DNA of 36,493 nucleotides from a bacterium (GTDB lineage: Bacteria; SZUA-182; SZUA-191; JAJRXT01), in the NCBI GenBank assembly GCA_024277675.1, contig JAJRUS010000009.1, forward strand, positions 1-36,493, in the 5' to 3' direction. A program made the position numbers and the translations under genes. Positions 32,761-36,493 of the stretch are shown in pieces. The notes under the pieces were generated by a model. The model worked only from the letters and a program-made list of their open reading frames with translations. It did not search any database and was not told the origin of the DNA. Position 1 is the first letter of the stretch, and every line of letters begins with the position of its first letter.

Positions 32761-33984
32761 CTAAATTATTTGAAGTTTGGGAATTGGAATTACAAATTTA
32801 CCTCCCCATTCCCGGATATGTTTCATTTGCTCCATTATTTCATCTTTAATATTCCAGGGCAGGATAAACAGATAATCCGGCTTTGTCTGTTTTATCCTGT
32901 CGGGCGCTTCAACAGGGATATGACTTCCCGGGAGAAAATGTCCTTGTTTATGAGGGCTTCTATCCACCGTGTAATCCAGGAAATCGGTTCTGATGCCGCA
33001 ATAATTCAGCAGGGTATTACCCTTAGCCGGGGCGCCGTAACCTACAATGGTTTTCCCTTCTTCCTTGGCCTGAATCAGAAAATTAAGAATCTCCCGCTTA
33101 GCCGCTTTAACTTTCTCATTGAAATTCAGATAATGCTCTATATCGGTATAGCCTGCCTTGTCTTCTCTTTTTCTCAGCTCTAAAACCTGTTCGGAAACGT
33201 TTTTGCTTTCATCTGATTGATGTTTTGCGTAAATTCTCAAAGAACCCCCGTGAGTGGGCAACTCTTCCACATCGAAGATGGTAAGTTCATGAGCTGCAAA
33301 AACCTTTCCAACTGTCAGGAGTGAGAAATAAGAGAAGTGTTCATGATAGATAGTATCAAACTGGACTTCCTCCACCAGCCGTACAAGATGTGGAAACTCC
33401 ATAGTAATTACTCCTGCCGGTTTTAGCAGAATCTTTAATCCTTCCACGAAGTCATTGAGTTCCGGCACATGAGCCAACACATTGTTCCCCAATAAAAGGT
33501 CTGCCGATTTCCCCTCTGATACTAATCGCTTAGCGGTCTGTACCCCAAAAAAAACCTCTTCTGTGGGAATCCCTTTTATTTTGGCCGCTTCCGCCACATT
33601 ATGCGCCGGTTCAATCCCTAATACCGGCACCCCTCTTTCCACGAGGTATTGAAGCAGATAGCCATCGTTACTGGCAATTTCCACCACAAATGATTCATGA
33701 TTAATACCAAGACGCCCGGTCATTTTATCGACATAATTTTTAGCATGTTTTAGCCAGGTATCCGAATAAGAAGAAAAATAGGCATAATCGCTAAAAATAT
33801 TCTCAGGACTTCCAAATTCTTCCAGTTGAACCAGAAAACAATGTTGGCAGATATACACTACCAATGGATAGAATGGCTCCATCCGGTATAGCTGCTCCTT
33901 GGTGAGATAAGCGTTGGATAAAGGCGACGAACCCAGCGAGAGTAAAACGTGCTTAAGTTCTGTGCTGCAAAATCGGCATTGCAT
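32761..33984 (-). CDS. NDP-hexose C-methyltransferase (C-3 type, zinc-ribbon plus SAM domain)
   Basis: The 407-residue protein has the three-part layout of sugar C-methyltransferases. An N-terminal zinc-binding part has C3-x2-C6 and C46-x2-C49. The SAM-binding domain has VVEIASNDGYLLQYLVERGVPVLGIEPA and LLLGNNVLAHVPELNDF. A C-terminal domain includes FDTIYHEHFSYFSL, PTHGGSLRIYAKH and GYGAPAKGNTLLNYCG. In characterised relatives, YHEHFSY contributes the catalytic histidines, and a methyl group is added to C3 of an NDP-4-keto-6-deoxyhexose. Its neighbours supply the CDP-4-keto sugar upstream and the epimerase and reductase downstream. It starts seven bases after the dehydratase stop. Confidence 0.9.
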   Translation of the reverse strand: MQCRFCSTELKHVLLSLGSSPLSNAYLTKEQLYRMEPFYPLVVYICQHCFLVQLEEFGSPENIFSDYAYFSSYSDTWLKHAKNYVDKMTGRLGINHESFVVEIASNDGYLLQYLVERGVPVLGIEPAHNVAEAAKIKGIPTEEVFFGVQTAKRLVSEGKSADLLLGNNVLAHVPELNDFVEGLKILLKPAGVITMEFPHLVRLVEEVQFDTIYHEHFSYFSLLTVGKVFAAHELTIFDVEELPTHGGSLRIYAKHQSDESKNVSEQVLELRKREDKAGYTDIEHYLNFNEKVKAAKREILNFLIQAKEEGKTIVGYGAPAKGNTLLNYCGIRTDFLDYTVDRSPHKQGHFLPGSHIPVEAPDRIKQTKPDYLFILPWNIKDEIMEQMKHIREWGGKFVIPIPKLQII

Positions 33985-33990
33985 GCTGGC

Positions 33991-35073
33991 TTACTCGTGT
34001 TGTTTGATGGACTGTTCGTAAGCTTGAATCTGATCCAGGGTAATTTGGTACATATTCTGGCGATTAAGCTGTGCCTGATACCAGCTAATGGTTTTTTCCA
34101 AGGCTTGATCCAGATTCCACTGCGGCGACCAGCCCAGTTTTGACTTTGCCTTGGAGCAATCCAGTTTCAGGTAATTGGCTTCATGGGGCTGCTTTTCTGT
34201 ATCAACCTTCCAACTGGCTTTTTCTCCCCACAGCCCGATTATACGTTCTACTATCCAGTTAACCGGCTTGACATCAAAATCGCTTTGCCCGAAATTCCAG
34301 CCTCCTGAAAACTTAAGACTGCCTTGATGGAGTTTTATGGTTAATAAAAGATACCCATAAAGTGGTTCAAGCACATGCTGCCAGGGACGGATAGCCTCAG
34401 GATGACGAATAATTACAGGGTTGTTTTTCTGTAGCGCTTTAATGCAGTCGGGTATAAGCCGGTCTGTTGCCCAATCACCGCCGCCAATGACGTTGCCTGC
34501 CCTGACGGAAGCCACGGCTACCCCATGATTTTCATAATCTTCCGGATTGAAAAATGATTTTGTATAAGCAGTAGTTACTAATTCCGCACAGCCCTTGCTT
34601 GAACTATAGGGGTCATATCCCCCCATCGGGTCATTTTCTCTATACCCCCAAACCCACTCACGGTTTTCATAGCATTTATCACTGGTCACATTAACGATAG
34701 CCCGCACCGATGACAACTGACGGCAGGCTTCCAGTAAGTTGGCCGTTCCCATTACATTTGTGCGGTAAGTCTCCAGCGGTTCCTTATAGGCATACCTTAC
34801 CAAAGATTGTGCCGCCAGGTGAAAGACGATTTCCGGCTGAAATTTCTTGAGGACCCCGGATAATTCTTCAAATTTGGTAACATCGCCGGCAACATAAGTG
34901 GTTTTAGCTTCCAGGTTGCAGATTTTAAAGAGGCTGGGGTCTGTGGGAGGTGGCAGGGCAAACCCGATTACATCAGCCCCGAGTTTAGTTAACCAGATGG
35001 AAAGCCATGAGCCCTTAAAACCAGTATTTCCAGTAATTAAGATGCGCTTGCCGCTATAAAAACCGTTAAACAT
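33991..35073 (-). CDS. rfbG: CDP-glucose 4,6-dehydratase
   Basis: The 360-residue extended SDR has ITGNTGFKGSWLSIWL (NAD-binding, about 13-28), characteristic of RfbG. VTSDKCYENREWVWGYRENDPMGGYDPYSSSKG contains the catalytic Thr-Ser/Asp-Lys and Tyr-x3-Lys residues. RAGNVIGGGDWATDRLIPD and RPWQHVLEPL also match. It converts CDP-D-glucose to CDP-4-keto-6-deoxyglucose. It is separated by three bases from the cytidylyltransferase gene that makes its substrate. Confidence 0.95.
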   Translation of the reverse strand: MFNGFYSGKRILITGNTGFKGSWLSIWLTKLGADVIGFALPPPTDPSLFKICNLEAKTTYVAGDVTKFEELSGVLKKFQPEIVFHLAAQSLVRYAYKEPLETYRTNVMGTANLLEACRQLSSVRAIVNVTSDKCYENREWVWGYRENDPMGGYDPYSSSKGCAELVTTAYTKSFFNPEDYENHGVAVASVRAGNVIGGGDWATDRLIPDCIKALQKNNPVIIRHPEAIRPWQHVLEPLYGYLLLTIKLHQGSLKFSGGWNFGQSDFDVKPVNWIVERIIGLWGEKASWKVDTEKQPHEANYLKLDCSKAKSKLGWSPQWNLDQALEKTISWYQAQLNRQNMYQITLDQIQAYEQSIKQHE

Positions 35074-35076
35074 CCA

Positions 35077-35856
35077 TCACCAAATCTTCCACTCTGCTTT
35101 ATTTTGATCCCACAGTTTATTGAGGTATTCCATGTCCCGGATGGTATCCATACAAGCCCAGAAGCCGCTCTGTTTATAAAGCATAAGCTGACCTTCCCCG
35201 GCAATTTTTTCCAATGGACCGAACTCAAAATCACAGTTGTCCTCATCACTAAGATAATCTAAGATACGTCTATTAAAAACAAAGAATCCACCGCTAATAT
35301 ATTCCGAGCTGTTTTGTGGCTTTTCGCTGAAGCTTTCTACCTGATTGCCGTTTATTTTTAATTCACCAAAACGTGAGGCCGGATTAACCCCGGTTACGGT
35401 AGCTAATTTCCCATGACTATTGTGAAAAGCCATGAGTGACGGGATGTGTATATCAGCTATCCCATCCCCATAAGTCAGCATAAATTGATCGCCGTCTATA
35501 TATTTCTCCACTCTTTTTATTCGAGCCCCTTTCAGGGCTTTGGCTCCCGTGTCCGCTAAAGTAATCCGCCAATCTTTTTCCCCATAACGATCATCATGTA
35601 TTGTTATATTCTTACTATCGCCAAGGGTTATAGTAAAATCATTATTCAGCAGTTCATAATGATAAAAATATTCCTTTATTATATCTCCCTTATATCCCAG
35701 GCAAAGGATAAAATCGTTGAATCCATAGTGGGCATATATTTTCATAATATGCCATAAAATGGGTTTGCCACCTACTTCAACCATCGGCTTAGGACGAAAC
35801 TCCGTTTCTTCTCTAAGCCGGGCGCCTAAGCCGCCGCAAAGGATTACTACTTTCAT
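35077..35856 (-). CDS. rfbF: glucose-1-phosphate cytidylyltransferase
   Basis: The protein is 259 residues from the ATG at 35856, with AAAGG upstream; a start at 35916 would add 20 residues unlike the family. MKVVILCGGLGARLREETE and FRPKPMVEVGGKPILWHIMK are the nucleotidyltransferase signature. LTYGDGIADI holds the metal-binding Asp, and FEFGPLEKIAGEGQLMLYKQSGFWACMDTIRD is typical of RfbF. It makes CDP-glucose from CTP and glucose 1-phosphate, the committed step for CDP-deoxysugars. It is the first gene of the polysaccharide cluster. Confidence 0.96.
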   Translation of the reverse strand: MKVVILCGGLGARLREETEFRPKPMVEVGGKPILWHIMKIYAHYGFNDFILCLGYKGDIIKEYFYHYELLNNDFTITLGDSKNITIHDDRYGEKDWRITLADTGAKALKGARIKRVEKYIDGDQFMLTYGDGIADIHIPSLMAFHNSHGKLATVTGVNPASRFGELKINGNQVESFSEKPQNSSEYISGGFFVFNRRILDYLSDEDNCDFEFGPLEKIAGEGQLMLYKQSGFWACMDTIRDMEYLNKLWDQNKAEWKIW

Positions 35857-36232
35857 CTCAATACCTTTCCCCAACACTTTTAGCTTAAAGTACCCCCTGA
35901 GGCAAAGCTGCTCCAAATGGCGTTTTATGGCCCAAACACTTTCTGTACCCGTTGTTTATCAATAACTAAAACCTACCTGATCTGTTTATCGGAATCTTAC
36001 CAAAATCGCTTCCCTTACGCAAGTCCAAAAAACAGGTAAGGTTCCCCCCTTTTTTGTAAGCATAGCAGTTAATCATTCATTATTAATCAAATCATGTTTC
36101 ATATCCACCGCGCAAAGCCGCTTATACTCAAACCAAAACTTACGCTTCCCCTTGCAGCCAGAACCAGCCTGCTTGCCAGCAGCATACTTTCCCACAGTCT
36201 TATTATTCAACTCCCAGGTGGTGTATATTAGT
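35857..36232 (-). other. long untranslated leader of the polysaccharide cluster
   Basis: About 375 bases lie between the putative transcription start (near 36235) and the RfbF ATG. I find no gene, and no riboswitch or JUMPstart/ops element that I recognise. A leader this long before a polysaccharide operon could carry post-transcriptional or antitermination control; nothing in the sequence shows this directly. Confidence 0.4.
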
Positions 36233-36270
36233 TACCTGTATATTATATCAGGTATATCGGGTTATTACAA
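36233..36270 (-). promoter_or_regulatory. sigma-70-like promoter with overlapping palindromic operator for the polysaccharide cluster
   Basis: On the minus strand TTGTAA (36270-36265) and a perfect TATAAT (36247-36242) are 17 bases apart. A 22-base dyad, TACCTG-N10-CAGGTA (36233-36254), covers the -10 box and the start region. A repressor bound there would block RNA polymerase. Confidence 0.6.
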
Positions 36271-36434
36271 TTAGATATTAACAACATTTTGCCTAATACC
36301 CCCTTATGGGCAACACTCCCTCAATGAAGATGGAATGTCTATTCTGGGAAATACTTGCCACCCATCACTATTTCGTGTAATATACCATCTTGTTGTTATG
36401 TTAAGTTTAACCATATTTAACAAGGTGGGTCAAG

Positions 36435-36493
36435 TTGAGCACGATCAGATATTTGGGTATGGAGGTAGAACGTAGTCTGGCAGAGGGCTGCCC
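36435..36493 (+). CDS. possible start of a gene running off the right edge
   Basis: A TTG at 36435 preceded by AAGGTGGG opens a frame that stays open to the window end (MSTIRYLGMEVERSLAEG). It is too short to identify. The purine-rich site is the main support. Confidence 0.25.
   Translation, partial: MSTIRYLGMEVERSLAEGC

Noticed and set aside
35857-36232. A JUMPstart/ops antitermination element in the polysaccharide leader
   Set aside because: No GGCGGTAG-like ops core was found on the minus strand.
1-36493. CRISPR arrays, tRNA or rRNA genes, prophage or complete insertion sequences
   Set aside because: No regularly spaced repeats, no cloverleaf or rRNA-like stretches and no transposase or phage proteins were seen.

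Overview
The window reads like a chromosome segment of an anaerobic, respiring bacterium. Support for this comes from an eight-haem c-type cytochrome, four radical-SAM enzymes, three U32-family proteins carrying the cysteine signatures of the O2-independent quinone hydroxylases UbiU/UbiV, an FAD/2x[4Fe-4S] oxidoreductase, and sigma-54-type regulation. Many starts have good Shine-Dalgarno sites. I cannot assign a phylum from the sequence alone. No rRNA, tRNA, CRISPR array or intact insertion sequence was seen.

Layout. (1) 1-1.45 kb, minus strand: a hypothetical HEPN-like gene that looks frameshifted. (2) 1.7-4.5 kb, plus strand: PIN-PhoH ATPase, QueD-like enzyme, nitroreductase and an MTH1187-type thiamine-binding protein, with a small palindromic repeat (3502-3574). 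A class II aldolase faces them across a shared terminator. (3) 5.9-8.2 kb, plus strand: a TVP38/DedA-like membrane protein followed by a mercuric-reductase-like flavoprotein. (4) 8.2-9.8 kb: an octahaem cytochrome built from two four-haem units, then a nested-palindrome element flanked by near-identical direct repeats. (5) 9.8-22.3 kb, minus strand: a ten-gene cluster in the order UbiU-like, UbiV-like, MqnE-like radical SAM, second UbiU-like, NDUFA9/Coq11-like reductase, UbiA/MqnP-like prenyltransferase, HemN-like radical SAM, FAD/Fe-S oxidoreductase, second MqnE-like radical SAM, NtrB-like histidine kinase. (6) 22.9-24.3 kb, plus strand: an NtrC-type response regulator, divergent from the cluster. 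A sigma-54-like promoter and several inverted repeats lie between them. (7) 24.3-35.9 kb, minus strand: a surface-polysaccharide cluster with CDP-glucose synthesis and 4,6-dehydration, C-methylation, 3,5-epimerisation, 4-reduction, flippase, glycosyltransferases, WecB and a radical-SAM/SPASM enzyme. A strong sigma-70-like promoter with a palindromic operator lies upstream at 36.25 kb.

The most interesting part is region 5. It combines a prenyltransferase, O2-independent ring hydroxylases, two paralogous futalosine-type radical-SAM enzymes and further redox enzymes. The rest of the classical futalosine set (MqnA, MqnB, MqnC, MqnD) and a UbiT/UbiE partner are absent from the window. It is a candidate anaerobic pathway for a prenylated quinone or a related redox cofactor, apparently under a dedicated NtrB/NtrC-like two-component system. 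This is inferred from family membership and gene order; the product is unknown.
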